Part shown: positions 1 to 9,662 of the stretch, piece after piece
How the letters are laid out: every line of letters begins with the position of its first letter
Position numbering within the stretch: the stretch's first letter is position 1
Source of the DNA: Xestospongia muta
Taxonomy: Eukaryota > Porifera > Demospongiae > Haplosclerida > Petrosiidae
DNA: 64,000 bases
Reading direction: 5' to 3'
Assembly (NCBI GenBank): GCA_963693285.1
Contig: OY848917.1
Coordinates: forward strand, 30,701,245 to 30,765,244
The notes under the pieces: generated by a model
Told to the model about the DNA's origin: nothing
The model's input: only the letters and a program-made list of their open reading frames with translations
Databases searched by the model: none
Program-made: the position numbers and the translations under genes

Positions 1-476
1 AACACACTCTAAATAAAGGCTAAACACGTCTCACATACAAACACATCAATTTAATATTTTATGTCTCGCTCACCAGTTACAAAGGGTTGATACACAGTTC
101 ATATCTCTCCAAAAACATTTGTCTTCTCTTTGAACAACAATTTACGCTAATTTGAAAATCAAAAAAAGGCCAAACAACTCGCAAAACACTCAAGAAGAGA
201 GAAACATGTGCTTTGGCCCTCAAGGCAAATTTAGAGTATGGGAGGGTATTATGAGACATGAAACTAATTTCTGTCATAACTTCAATTTAGAAACTTTCAA
301 AACTTGAAATTTTAAGAAGAATTTTCTTAAACATAACAGTTAGCAATAATATCTTTACAATGTGAAAAAAATTATTGAATTACAATACAGGACAAATATT
401 CATTTATTCAAGTTGCAGGAATTATGAGACATGTGTTGGTATTACGAGACAACCTCAGATTTAAAGGTTTGGAACT
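1..476. other. AT-rich sequence, no gene recognised
   Basis: Two short related stretches near 247-262 and 421-452 contain the words attatgagacatg and attacgagac. No supported coding frame. It may be the downstream flank of the pogo-like relic. Confidence 0.4.
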
Positions 477-937
477 TCATAGACATTTAAAACAATAGTA
501 AAGGTCGGGAATGTCTTCCTCTCTTGCATAACCATTGTATTTCAGATCATACCTTGCCTCACAGCTGTTGCAACACACCCACACATCACCTTCATTTGGA
601 TAGACAAAACCACACTTGGGAAAAATAGAACTGTCTTCATCATCTTCACCTTCGGTAGATGCATTTCTTCATTGTTTACATCACACTTCCCTTTCTGAGG
701 CTGTGATTTTTCAAGCTTCGCCTTGTTTTTACTTTCCTCAACTTTCTTTTTTAGCTTATGTCCTTTCCTTTTTTCTCCTCTCTTTCTCAATGTCAACCTT
801 GCCAGTCACTCTTCTTAAAATGTTTCTACTGGTACATTGTACAGCCTTGCTGCCTCTCTCAATCCTTTACCTTCACTCACACTTTCCATGGCTGCTCTCG
901 TGCTTTCATTGCTCCAAAATGTTCTCTTTTGAGCCAT
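477..937 (-). pseudogene. Internally deleted pogo/Tigger-like transposase relic (HTH + PHD)
   Basis: The minus strand from ATG at 937 reads a psq/CENP-B type helix-turn-helix with the core EGKGLREAARLYNVPVET. A frameshift follows, then a lysine/glutamate-rich linker, and after another frame change a PHD-like zinc finger containing NEGDVWVCCNSCEARYDL and ending YYCFKC before a TGA at 477. In pogo-like transposases of this architecture a DDE domain of about 200 residues normally sits between the HTH and the basic linker. Here there is no room for it, so the catalytic domain is missing. The first PHD Cys is Phe, and the His and a following Cys are lost. I infer a dead, internally deleted copy; the family call rests on motif recognition alone. 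Confidence 0.6.
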
Positions 938-1021
938 TACAACTGAGATCCCTATGATCACAAAAAGGATAAAGTACTAACATGATTTTAATTATAATTC
1001 TAACAATTGTAGGTATCAGAT

Positions 1022-1296
1022 CTAAGGCAAATCCAATAAAATGTTTAGTTTTTGGTCAGCTGCCAGCACTATTAATAATCATTTAAATAAACCACACCCT
1101 TTCAATTATTGGTCACATGGATGATGGTACATCATGGTAGTACTAGGAGCGCATGAGCGTCGCAACGCTCATGCGCTCCTTGTAGTACTGATAGTACTGA
1201 AAGTCTGAAACATTGTATATAACAATACGCGCTTCCTCAAAACTTTTTAAAACCCTACTAACCAGAAACTAAACATTTCATTGGAGTAGCCTCATT
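1022..1296. repeat. MITE-like element with ~31-bp terminal inverted repeats
   Basis: The sequence at 1026-1056 is the reverse complement of 1261-1291 with about four mismatches (shared core atgtttagttt). The interior has no coding capacity and contains a perfect GC-rich hairpin at 1145-1180. Length and structure fit a small non-autonomous DNA element; no clear target duplication was identified. Confidence 0.55.
1145..1180. repeat. Perfect 16-bp GC-rich hairpin
   Basis: The 16-base arm starting aggagcgcatgagcg (1145-1160) is followed by loop cgca and its exact reverse complement (1165-1180). The word tagtact lies just outside on both sides (1138-1144 and 1183-1189) and again at 1192-1198. It stands out sharply from the AT-rich surroundings. 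Confidence 0.9.
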
Positions 1297-1478
1297 GGCA
1301 AGCAGGTAGAACTAAACTAGGCCCACTGGTTCAAAGATATTCTGTGGCTTACCTCAAATCTTGCTGGAAAGAGGCTCACAGCTGGTTTCTGAGATTTAAT
1401 TCGATTTAATCCCACAGGAATAACTCATACAGATCTGTAAGTGCACTAGTACCCGCTCTCCTTTATCTTACAAGTACA

Positions 1479-1487
1479 TTCAAAAAA
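1479..1487. repeat. Left 9-bp target-site duplication of the MULE
   Basis: TTCAAAAAA is identical to 4937-4945. Nine bases is the usual Mutator-superfamily duplication length. Confidence 0.85.
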
Positions 1488-1596
1488 CGCTGTAGCTAAC
1501 CTACCGGTACCGCGATCGAAACTTTTCTTATATTACCGGTAACGGTGAATAAAGGGTTAAATTTGATCGTTGCCTAGCAACTTTGGTGTACGTGAT
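1488..1596. repeat. Left terminal inverted repeat of the MULE
   Basis: Starts CGCTGTAGCTAACC and matches the reverse complement of 4825-4936 over ~110 bases with few mismatches and a 3-base indel. It contains repeated ACCGGT words (accggtacc, accggtaacggt) that could be transposase binding sites. Confidence 0.9.
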
Positions 1597-1683
1597 CTAC
1601 CTCCCTAGGTACTAATGATTAACTCTTTGTTCACTTTAATGAACTTAAAGAAAAATCAATGAACTGATAGTCTGCATACATAT

Positions 1684-4600
1684 CTAGTCAACATTTTTAG
1701 CAGCAGCAAAACAATTTCTACAGAACCAGTAAGTCATTTTTGGAGGTGTATTTACCCCAGCACAGCTAAAATGATACCATTCAAGGTACGAATCACAAAT
1801 AATTGACTGCTCTGCATTACTATCATGAAGATCATGATGGCATATCTTGCATAGCCAAACATCACAATCTTTCTTCCTTTCAACAACATCTTCAATAAGT
1901 TTCCAAGCATCGTTAGTTAAATATCGACGGACCAGATGAATATCTACGTTCTCATCCAGTACGGCATTTGATACTTCCTCAGGATGGCACTCTGTTTGAT
2001 GTTCTTCTATAAGGCTACCAGTTTTGAAAGCACTTTCAATTTCTGGTGAATCAACAAACCACAACAATATAACTATAATAGTAAGTGTGGACAGTCATAG
2101 CAGGATCATTCAGTATTACATGTGCCTCTTTCTTTTTCTGAGCAATGTTTACGACTGAAACTTTTAGGTTATGGTCATAGTATTATAACTAAACCAAAGA
2201 ATTCTGTTGTTTGAGAATCCTAGAAGGACTATCAACAACTGTGTTAGTAGAATCAGAGACAGGCCTCTTCACACCAACACATTCAGTAGTCTTTGTAGAA
2301 AGCTGTGGTGGCCTTAAATGACTGCTAGTACATGTACTTGTACCTACATTGTAAAACATGTTTGAAACTGTTCTGTAATTGACGTAATCTAACTTACATT
2401 GTACATGTATATCTGTAAGTGGTCCCCCAAATGAGTTCATTACAGTTGTGATATTACCTTGATCACATTCATCTTCACTACCAAAAGTGTCATCATCACC
2501 AGAACCTGTTAACAAAGAAAGGATTAATATATTATGAGATATGTATTACAGTGTACATAAATTGGCTATACTATAACTAGACCCTACCCCCTACACTTTT
2601 AAACCTTTAACTAAACCTTAAACTGATAGCAAATTTAGCCATGAGAGGAATAATGTATACATGTAAATACCTTTGTCATCTTCAACAAGAGTGACCTCTT
2701 AATTGCTTTTCCAATGAACTATCAGGTCTTTCAGTACTTGTAATCGACGGTCAAAATGGACATGTGATGCTCCACTAGCAACAGAAGCCAGCTCTGATGT
2801 CAGCAAAGAAGCTTTACGATACTTTTCATGTTGACTAAGCTTATGTTTGCCCTTCGAACTTGATTCAACTGTATCAAAAGATGGTTCAATTGATGAGTTT
2901 ATGAATATCTTTTGAGTAGCTCTGTAGTATGCATATGTCCACCGCCTGTCACAAAGAGAAGGATCAAACAGAGTCTCACCAAGCTTTAACCACAAAGCAA
3001 ACATATGACGACACGGTAAGAGCATTGAGTTACAAAAGATACAACTGCAGTTTGTCAGATTCACAACTACTTCCCTTTGAGAGGTATGGATTACATACTG
3101 GCCATCTGTTTCTTCAATTTCATTGACTTTGGTGTTAGTTCCAGCTGTTTAATGACATAAGAAGCAGCATAAGATGTCAGAAATTTTAAATAATTACTCT
3201 CAGCACTTCCATTTGGAAATGGGTGAGCTACTACTTTCTGAAACATCAAGACTTTCTTGTGGTCTCTTTCTGTCCTAAGGGCAGTTAAGATAACAAAGAA
3301 GCTGGAGATAAAGTCTTCAAGAGAGCTATGTCGACTGATAACTTGCTTAAGCTTGCCATTGATACTTTCTAATCTGTTATTGGTTGTATTTAAGAAACTT
3401 CCACAGCATGCCTTGAGACCCATGACCCATTCATCTTTAATTGGATGACAGTTTTAACTCACATATTTCACCACTTGTTTCTGAGCATCTCTCTGAAGTT
3501 TTGCATATAAGTTATTATATTCTGTCTCTGTTGAAGAGTATGCCATTTTCTGTAGAAGCTCTAACGATGAAAACCTCTGTCCAGAACTCAACCCCAACTT
3601 TTCACATGTGATCTCTCTACGAAATGACCGAAGTGTATGAAATAAGCAAATAAGAACACAAGCATTTGGTAGATACTACTTTAGTACATCCCTTTCCCCA
3701 ATGTCTTTATCAGCCATAAGAACATGGACTCTCTCCCATTCAGCATTAGACTTCTTGAATGTATCCATCATCCACTTCATGCTCCTAGCCTCTTCACTAA
3801 CAAGACAAACTCCTATGATTTCACTTTGTCCATTTGAATCTTCACACAAGAGTAAGTACGTTGGTAGACCAAGTTCCAACAGTTTGAATGTAGCATCGAT
3901 AAATATTAACTCAGGGTAAGCTTCGAATGCTTGTCTCATTTGGGAATCCTGAAAGAAAATACCTTTAAAATTCTTATCTTTATCAGAATAGACTTCCACA
4001 CTTGCACCTATAGTACACAAATCAGGTAATTGAAATATTCTAGATAAAGAACATGTACATGTAGGACATACTGTAATGTACATTTGCCAGCTATCAGACT
4101 ACTGCCTTGGTTAATATAGTAATTATACATACCATACTTCTCCATTAACAGTTTGATAGTTGTATCCAAATCATTCCTTGACTGCCCTCTCTTTGAATCA
4201 AGTGATATGTTAGACAGATCCTTTAGAAACAGAATCTTTCCTGTCTCTTGACATTATTGTTGTTGGAGCATCTTCTTGTTGACTCTCATATGTAACAGTT
4301 TTGTTGCTTTGTCTTTATCTTCTTTATCAAGATGTCTTTGGTGAGGAAGATGCTTAAATAGTGCCTATATAACATTGCCACAAGTCATGTTAAAACTGAC
4401 ACCATTCCAACGCGTACCTGTGATATTTCATGGTTATGCTCAGTTGAAACACTCTTCACTTCTAAGGCAGTACCACTTACATTAACACAAAGGGTAATGT
4501 GTGCTGGGCAGTCACGTTTAAATGTACTGCGAATAAAAATCATTATCATCAGCAGATGTGACAATTGCCCTTACTAAGTTGATCTAATCCCCTTTCCTGT

Positions 4601-4819
4601 AGCCTTAAAGGACTGCCCTCCATGTATACAGCAGTACTTTATGTCACAATATCTTAGTTCGGGCTTGAGTTCTTTTGCCAACCTTTTCTTTGCAGCCATA
4701 ATAGTTCTGGCGTCTCGTTTCCAAAATTCCACACAGTTTACCGATTTATAATCGTTCAGTTTGGTCTCCAGTTCTGCAAAACTGTAGAATAGATCACCAA
4801 CATTGAAAGATAGAGCCAT
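1684..4819 (-). pseudogene. ZSWIM3-like MULE transposase with C-terminal PHD finger, multi-exon, decayed
   Basis: Reading from ATG at 4819: an N-terminal FAR1-like module (KRDARTIMAAKKRLAKELK, then CCIHGG), continued around 4400-4530 by RDCPAHITLCVN and ending EHNHEISQ before a GTACGC donor. The MULE DDE domain at 3676-4080 has FIDATFKLLELGLPTYLLL and a later MADKDIGERD. The segment at 3091-3423 has NNRLESINGKLKQV, as in ZSWIM1/3 proteins. A SWIM finger at 2990-3064 reads CSCIFCNSMLLPCRH (CxC...CxH). After an in-frame TAA near 2699 the frame continues to a GT donor, then an acidic exon (2189-2515), then a PHD finger (1684-1900) with CKICHHDL, WYHFSCAG and WFCRNC; one ligand Cys is Tyr (CDSY). 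Short introns are evident. The PHD tail is unlike vertebrate ZSWIM3. Inactivated by at least one stop and frame breaks. Confidence 0.8.
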
Positions 4820-4824
4820 TCTCA

Positions 4825-4936
4825 ATCACGTGCACTAATGTTGCTAGGCAACGGTCAAATTTAACCCTTTATTCACCGTTACCGGTAATATAAGAAGAAA
4901 AGTTTCGACCCCGGTACCGGTAGGTTAGCCACAGCG
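4825..4936. repeat. Right terminal inverted repeat of the MULE
   Basis: Reverse complement of 1488-1596; outer end reads GGTTAGCCACAGCG. The transposase ATG lies six bases inside its inner edge. Confidence 0.9.
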
Positions 4937-4945
4937 TTCAAAAAA
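4937..4945. repeat. Right 9-bp target-site duplication of the MULE
   Basis: TTCAAAAAA, identical to 1479-1487. Confidence 0.85.
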
Positions 4946-5298
4946 TCTACTGAACATGCTCAGTAAGCAGCGAATAGGGCGTCAGCGTCGATGACACCAA
5001 CTAAAATGGCGTCTTCCCGTAGCTCACGAAGACTTCAGCCAAAAAAGAATCATGTTACGTTTTACATGTATGATAAACTAGTATTATTAATTTTAGATGG
5101 ATCATAATACTCGCGTGCTCACACCCACGCTTTGATTATTTCATCACTTTATAGTATCAGTTGACAATCAGGACACAAATTAATTTAACAAATCTTGTCA
5201 TTTATACAAAAACTGAAAGAAGTGGAACCAATAAGATCCATTCATATGACTGTGATAGCTTATGAAAAATCAACACTCATTTGAACAGTCTTGTTCAG
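4946..5298. other. No gene recognised; relatively GC-rich MULE flank
   Basis: Around 4960-5050 the sequence is less AT-rich. It contains a plus-strand ATG in good context (taaaatggcg, near 5003) opening a 34-codon frame starting MASSRSSRRLQPKKNH. It could be a first exon, but no clear donor or downstream exon was found. Confidence 0.2.
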
Positions 5299-5402
5299 TT
5301 CTAAGGTATGTCAATCAGCTTCTAAAGTAATAAATTTTAAAGATAGTGAGTTCTAAGGTATGTCAATCAGCTTTTAAAGTAATAAATTTTAAAGATAGTG
5401 AG
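5299..5402. repeat. Two tandem 52-bp units
   Basis: 5299-5350 and 5351-5402 are nearly identical (ttctaaggtatgtcaatcag... agatagtgag), differing at about one position. Confidence 0.9.
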
Positions 5403-5547
5403 TCTATCAAATTAGTAACTACATCAATGATTATAGGAGAATGTACACTATTAATAGCTCCTATAATGGCTACTTAAATGTGACCTACTCACTTTCAACT
5501 GACATAGAAACAATTATAGTATTCAATCAATGTGTGTATTGAGTACA

Positions 5548-5654
5548 GCAATAATAATAATAATAATAATAATAGTGAGAGACTGCTCACAAATCATAAA
5601 ACCACTTATGTAGCCCAACCATACAGACCACTTGGGGGTTCTGACAATATTAGC

Positions 5655-5685
<31 letters not shown>

Positions 5686-5740
5686 GTGATATATAAAACA
5701 ACTTATATAGCCCAACCATACATACCACTTAAGGGTCATG
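5548..5740. repeat. Duplicated unit with (AAT)n microsatellites
   Basis: (AAT)n at ~5550-5573 and ~5654-5685 are each followed by related sequence (tagcccaaccatacagacca versus tagcccaaccatacatacca). A unit of roughly 105 bp has been duplicated together with its microsatellite. Confidence 0.8.
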
Positions 5741-5983
5741 ACCACAAAAGAGATAATGATATTCATAATACACAATACATTCCTTTCTCCTTTAAGTTTT
5801 CGGTTAGTAATATCTGTTGGGAGGTCAACTGACTCAAGTAGACCTTTGTACCAAGCCACTTAATTGGGAGCCCTCTGGCACTTGTTCCTGCTCCAAGAGT
5901 GGGTCACATGATATTCGAGTTGTTATATGGGTAATAATATGTGTCATCTGTAAATCCTGTGCTTGACACAGTTCCATTTCTAG

Positions 5984-7690
5984 TGTAAATCTATGACAAC
6001 CACTCCAGCAACAGTTGTCCTAAGTAAGGTCTGGCATAATCGATGTGGTCTTGCTGGCCACTCTCATGGGCGGAGTAAAGCTAGAGGTGATGCATTTCTG
6101 CTCAACTGATGCACATTGCAACTACTAACTTTCTTTTCTATGTCAACATTTACTTTCGGCCACCAATCATAACTTTGTGCTATGGCCTTCATCTTGACAA
6201 TGCCATGGTGTGACTGGTGAATTTCATCCAATATGCATTCCCGAAACTTTGGTGGTATTATCACTCTGGAACTTCGCAGGACACAACCATCTACAATTTT
6301 CAATTCCAAGTGTCTCCTTGAATATGGGGGAAAATCTTCTCTTGTCCCAATGTTTAGTTTCCAACCTTGACTGACTAAAGTGGCTACTTTTGATAGAATA
6401 GGATCACTTGTAGTACATAATTTAATATCAGATACTGTAATAGATGATGAATGGTGTATGTCTACCAGATGAATAATTCAGGAGGGATGGAACAGACTTT
6501 AAAGTATCAGGTAATGGCAATCTACCCATACCATCAGCATGTGGTAACTCTTTACTAGGTTTATACTGTACTGAGTAAGTGTAACTACACAAAATTAGGG
6601 CCCATCTTTGGATCCTAGCAGATACTAATTGTGGGATACCACAATGTTCTCCAAATAAATGTATTAATGGCTTATGATCAGTGTTCATTATAAATCTCCT
6701 ACCTGAGATGGAATTTCCTGACTCTCACAATGATGGCTAATGCCTCTTTGTCCAGTTGTGAGTAGTTCCTCTCGGTTGTTGATACACCTTCCATGCAAAG
6801 GTGATTGGTTGTTCTTCTCCATTGTCTAGGTGATGAGACAGGACAGCCCCTATTTCATAAGGGGAGGTGTCACAGGCAAGTACAAGTTCTTTAGAACCAT
6901 CATAGTGAGCTAACAGTCTGGGTGACTTCAATAAGTCTTTAGCTGACTCAAAAGCTTCTTGTTAGGCTGACCCCCACTTCCAAATTGAGTGGCAGTGTAA
7001 CAATGAAGAGAGAGGACTTAGGACTGTTGTTAGGTTGAGTAGGAATTTCCCACAGTAATTAACTAATCCAATAAAAGCCTTTAATTCTGAAATATTCCGT
7101 GGAACTGGAGTTTTTATAACAGCTCTGACCTTCTCTTCTGTTGGTTCAATGCCTTGATTACTAATGTGATATCCTAAGTACTTGACCTCTGGTGCTAACA
7201 TACATTTTTCTTTCTTGGACCTCATTCTAGCTGCCTGCAATCTCTTTAAAACTTCTTCTACATTTGCAATATGCTCAGCCTTAGTTGTCCCAGTTACCAA
7301 CACATCTTCAATATACACACATATGTGTTTCAGACCTTGTAACAAATTCTCCATTACTCGTTGGAAAATGGACTGCACTGAATTCACTCCAAAAGGCAGT
7401 ATTGTGTAATAACAATACAATCCCTTCATCATGTTAATCATCACAAACTGCTGACACTCTGGGTCCAGCTGTACCTGCTGGTATGGTTGGCTTAGGTCCA
7501 GCTTCGTAAAGGAGACCCTCCAGCTAATGTTGCCAATAAATCATCAACTTTCGGTAGGAGGTATGTGTCTAACTTTGCTAGACGATTTATTGTCAGTTTA
7601 TAGTCCCCACATATAATTGAACATTTGCCTCACAGAGTTGATTATATGTTGATTTACTGAGTATTGACACAGCTGCACCAGTGTTAACCT
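5984..7690 (-). pseudogene. Gypsy pol relic: protease-RT-RNase H-integrase (truncated)
   Basis: Protease motif near 7660-7680 reads VNTGAAVSILSKSTYNQL; the catalytic Asp of D(S/T)GA is replaced by Asn. Almost directly after comes RT, CGDYKLTINRLAKLDTYLLP (~7530-7615), so most of the protease-RT junction has been deleted. The RT catalytic box at ~7310 reads VYIEDVLVTG instead of YxDD. RNase H follows (6740-6931 LVLACDTSPYEIGAVLSHHL; 6428-6688 NTDHKPLIHLFG). The integrase finger (6064-6309) has HQSHHGIVKMKAIAQSYDWW and SSCNVHQ, with the last ligand altered. The core starts HIDYARPYLGQLLL and is then interrupted. Several frameshifts and stops separate these pieces. Confidence 0.8.
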
Positions 7691-7860
7691 CCATAACGAC
7701 TTCCACTCCTTTAAGACTCACTGTTACTCTAATTGGTTTGGTTCTCTTGAAGTAACATTTAACAGGGTGTGTGTGTCTTCTTGTTCATCTGTCTCTAGTT
7801 CATCCTCTTGTATATGATGTGCTCTCTTTGTCAATTGTCTATCTCTGCTCCCTCATTGAC

Positions 7861-7985
7861 GATCTTTGTTTCGACATGCCTGTGTTATATGTCCCTTTTT
7901 ATGGCAGATATGACATAGTGCCTCTATGAAACAACACTCATGAGATTTATGTTGTCCACCACAGTGATAACATAATCCTCCCTCA
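7861..7985 (-). pseudogene. Gypsy gag nucleocapsid, two zinc knuckles
   Basis: Minus-strand frame reads CYHCGGQHKSHECC and then CHICHKKGHITQAC, followed by RNKDRQ and a stop. The second knuckle is a perfect CX2CX4HX4C. It lies directly upstream of the protease, as in Mag-clade Gypsy elements. Confidence 0.75.
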
Positions 7986-8061
7986 GATATTAGGGGTTTT
8001 GGGTGGACGTCTGCCATTGTATGTGCTTGAACTCTCTGTACTTGAGTAAACTTTGACTTGC

Positions 8062-8190
8062 CTTCTTCTCATAGTACACTTCTCCTTTTCTCAATCCTAG
8101 TTTGCCAGCCTTTTTCCTAATGCTTCTCTTCCTGTTAGCAGGACAATCTGAGGCATAAGTTCCATTTTCTTTGTAGTTTATTACTTCCTC
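8062..8190 (-). pseudogene. KRBA2-like integrase N-terminal fragment inside the Gypsy gag region
   Basis: Part of a 93-codon minus-strand frame (7990-8271). The segment NGTYASDCPANRKRSIRKKA and then LRKGEVYY aligns residue by residue with the N-terminal segment of the integrase relic at ~19770-19910 (KTYPDGASATRKRIIRKKA ... VDGELYY). It sits between gag and its zinc knuckles. It may be a third, fragmentary copy of that family or a shared ancestral motif. Confidence 0.45.
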
Positions 8191-8410
8191 AGTCAGGTTC
8201 ACATCTTCTCTCTGCTTTGACATTGGTTTTTTGACACTTTGAAACTTACCCAGGTGGCTAAAGCTCTCCATTTAAGTACACACAGTCTGAGAAGTGCTAA
8301 AAAGGTTTATATGTGTCGAATTCCATTTCTCTTTACCAAATTATTACAGTTTGACACCTGTGGTTCAAAATATTGCAAGACGAAATTAATTTTGCAGCCT
8401 TTTGGTTGCA

Positions 8411-8434
8411 AAATTTAGACCTAGGTCCAAATTT
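8411..8434. repeat. CCTAGG-centred 24-bp palindrome
   Basis: aaatttagacctaggtccaaattt has one mismatched pair in twelve. It is related in form to palindromes at 11591-11624 and 20099-20134. Confidence 0.7.
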
Positions 8435-8796
8435 TACACCAGGACCAAATTTTTCGTGACAATTGGCTGGGGGTTTAATCTAGGGGTAGAGACTTTGCTC
8501 TTAACTGTTTTATTGGCACACATTCTTTTAATGGATTTCCTTTCAGTTGCTTATTCAACTTTTACAATACACTTCACATCCTCAGAATTGAAAGCTAAAT
8601 CATTCACATTAATATACTCTGTTATCATCCTAGCTATGTTATGATCAATCAGCTAACTTCATTAATATCTGTCAGTCATCTAATAGTTTCTAACATTTCT
8701 TTATAGCGTCTTTTGCCTCTTATGTAGCATCTGTTACCCTCACATCACTTGATGTTACCTTCTCCACCTCATCACTAAGTTTGAGGAAAGTTTCTT

Positions 8797-9039
8797 TCAC
8801 ATGTACATCTTTGTTAAAATGATATTGGTTCTCATTACTTCTCCTATAGAATTTTTTAAGTTCAAATTTCCTGGTTCACTTGAAAACTGTTCTGCAGCTT
8901 TGTCATTTAAGTTTATAAACTGCTTATTGATTGGCTCCTTGGATAAATTTATAACTTGCAGCAGAGTATTAAACTGTGCTTGAGTAACAGGAGTACCAGG
9001 AGTTGCTAGAGAGCCAGGAGTGGTTCCATCTTCAGCCAT
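8797..9039 (-). pseudogene. Gypsy gag N-terminus
   Basis: ATG at 9039 begins MAEDGTTPGSLATPGTPVTQ, a Ser/Thr/Pro-rich start followed by a charged helical segment. Downstream toward 8280 the frame is broken by several stops. It is assigned to gag by its position upstream of the zinc knuckles and by composition, not by a diagnostic motif. Confidence 0.45.
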
Positions 9040-9060
9040 ATCAATAAAACACAAGAAATA

Positions 9061-9662
9061 GTAATTGTATTTCTATAAACCAACAAATAATTCTGTTAAA
9101 GTAAGAACTGTGTATACACAGTAACATTCTGGAATCATGCTAGAAGGGATCAAATGACTTCCTAACTGCACTTATAAATACATTGACTACAGGAAGTGAT
9201 GTAATACTAATGTATTCCTTTAGGAACTTAATTATTGTCTTATTCACAACAGAAAATACATAAGTCAAGTGTACATTATTACATAACATTGCATATTACA
9301 TTAGATACAGTAATACTATTGGGTAACGTTTTCTTAGATTAGTTGGTATGCTTTGTAGATGTTAAAGACTTGCCACTTAAGTTTAATTAATTCATCAATA
9401 AGGTGTTCTTTAGATACAGTAATAGATCCATTCAAATAAGCTAGTATAGAGGAATATTATTGTTTAGAACATTTATTATAAGAAAGCAAAGCACATTATT
9501 ACTTGATATCTTAAACAAAATAACGGATTAAAGAACAGATAATTAACTTTATCTGAGATATTATTGACATGTGTTAGGGGCTGGACATAATATACATGTA
9601 CTACACGTACATGTATATGTACTCTTCACTGTTACTGGTGACGGGCAATACAGATAAGACCA
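9061..9662. other. No gene recognised
   Basis: AT-rich. A TATA-like word (atttataag on one strand near 9173) and the position upstream of the minus-strand gag suggest the 9061-9240 portion could be Gypsy leader or LTR remnant. 9590-9620 is rich in the word acatgtac. Confidence 0.25.

Larger units (their letters stand above)
1488..4936 (-). mobile_element. Near-complete Mutator-like (MULE) DNA transposon, ~3.45 kb
   Basis: Both ends are defined directly by ~110-bp terminal inverted repeats and identical 9-bp duplications (1479-1487 and 4937-4945). The interior encodes a minus-strand transposase with MULE DDE motifs, a SWIM zinc finger and a PHD finger. The right inverted repeat stops just upstream of the transposase ATG at 4819, so this terminus probably also carries the promoter. 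The coding region has a few nonsense or frame breaks, so this copy is probably inactive, but the intact ends suggest relatively recent insertion or possible cross-mobilisation. Confidence 0.88.
5780..9060 (-). mobile_element. Degenerate Ty3/Gypsy retrotransposon (Mag/K02A2.6-like)
   Basis: On the minus strand, in retroelement order: gag start (9039), gag zinc knuckles (~7870-7980), aspartic protease (~7630-7690), reverse transcriptase, RNase H, H2C2 integrase finger and the first part of the integrase core (to ~5984). The central integrase is deleted. The tandem CCHC knuckles and the HxGIVKMK integrase finger resemble the Mag/K02A2.6-like clade as I know it. No convincing pair of LTRs was found, so the outer limits are approximate. 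Confidence 0.75.

Noticed and set aside
616..957. Plus-strand 113-codon frame
   Set aside because: It is antisense to the pogo-like HTH-PHD relic, which has recognisable motifs on the minus strand.
2929..3448. Plus-strand frames over the MULE
   Set aside because: Antisense shadows of the SWIM/DDE transposase.
5003..5104. 34-codon plus-strand frame MASSRSSRRLQPKKNH...
   Set aside because: Good start context and a GC-richer surround, but no convincing donor, domain or downstream exon.
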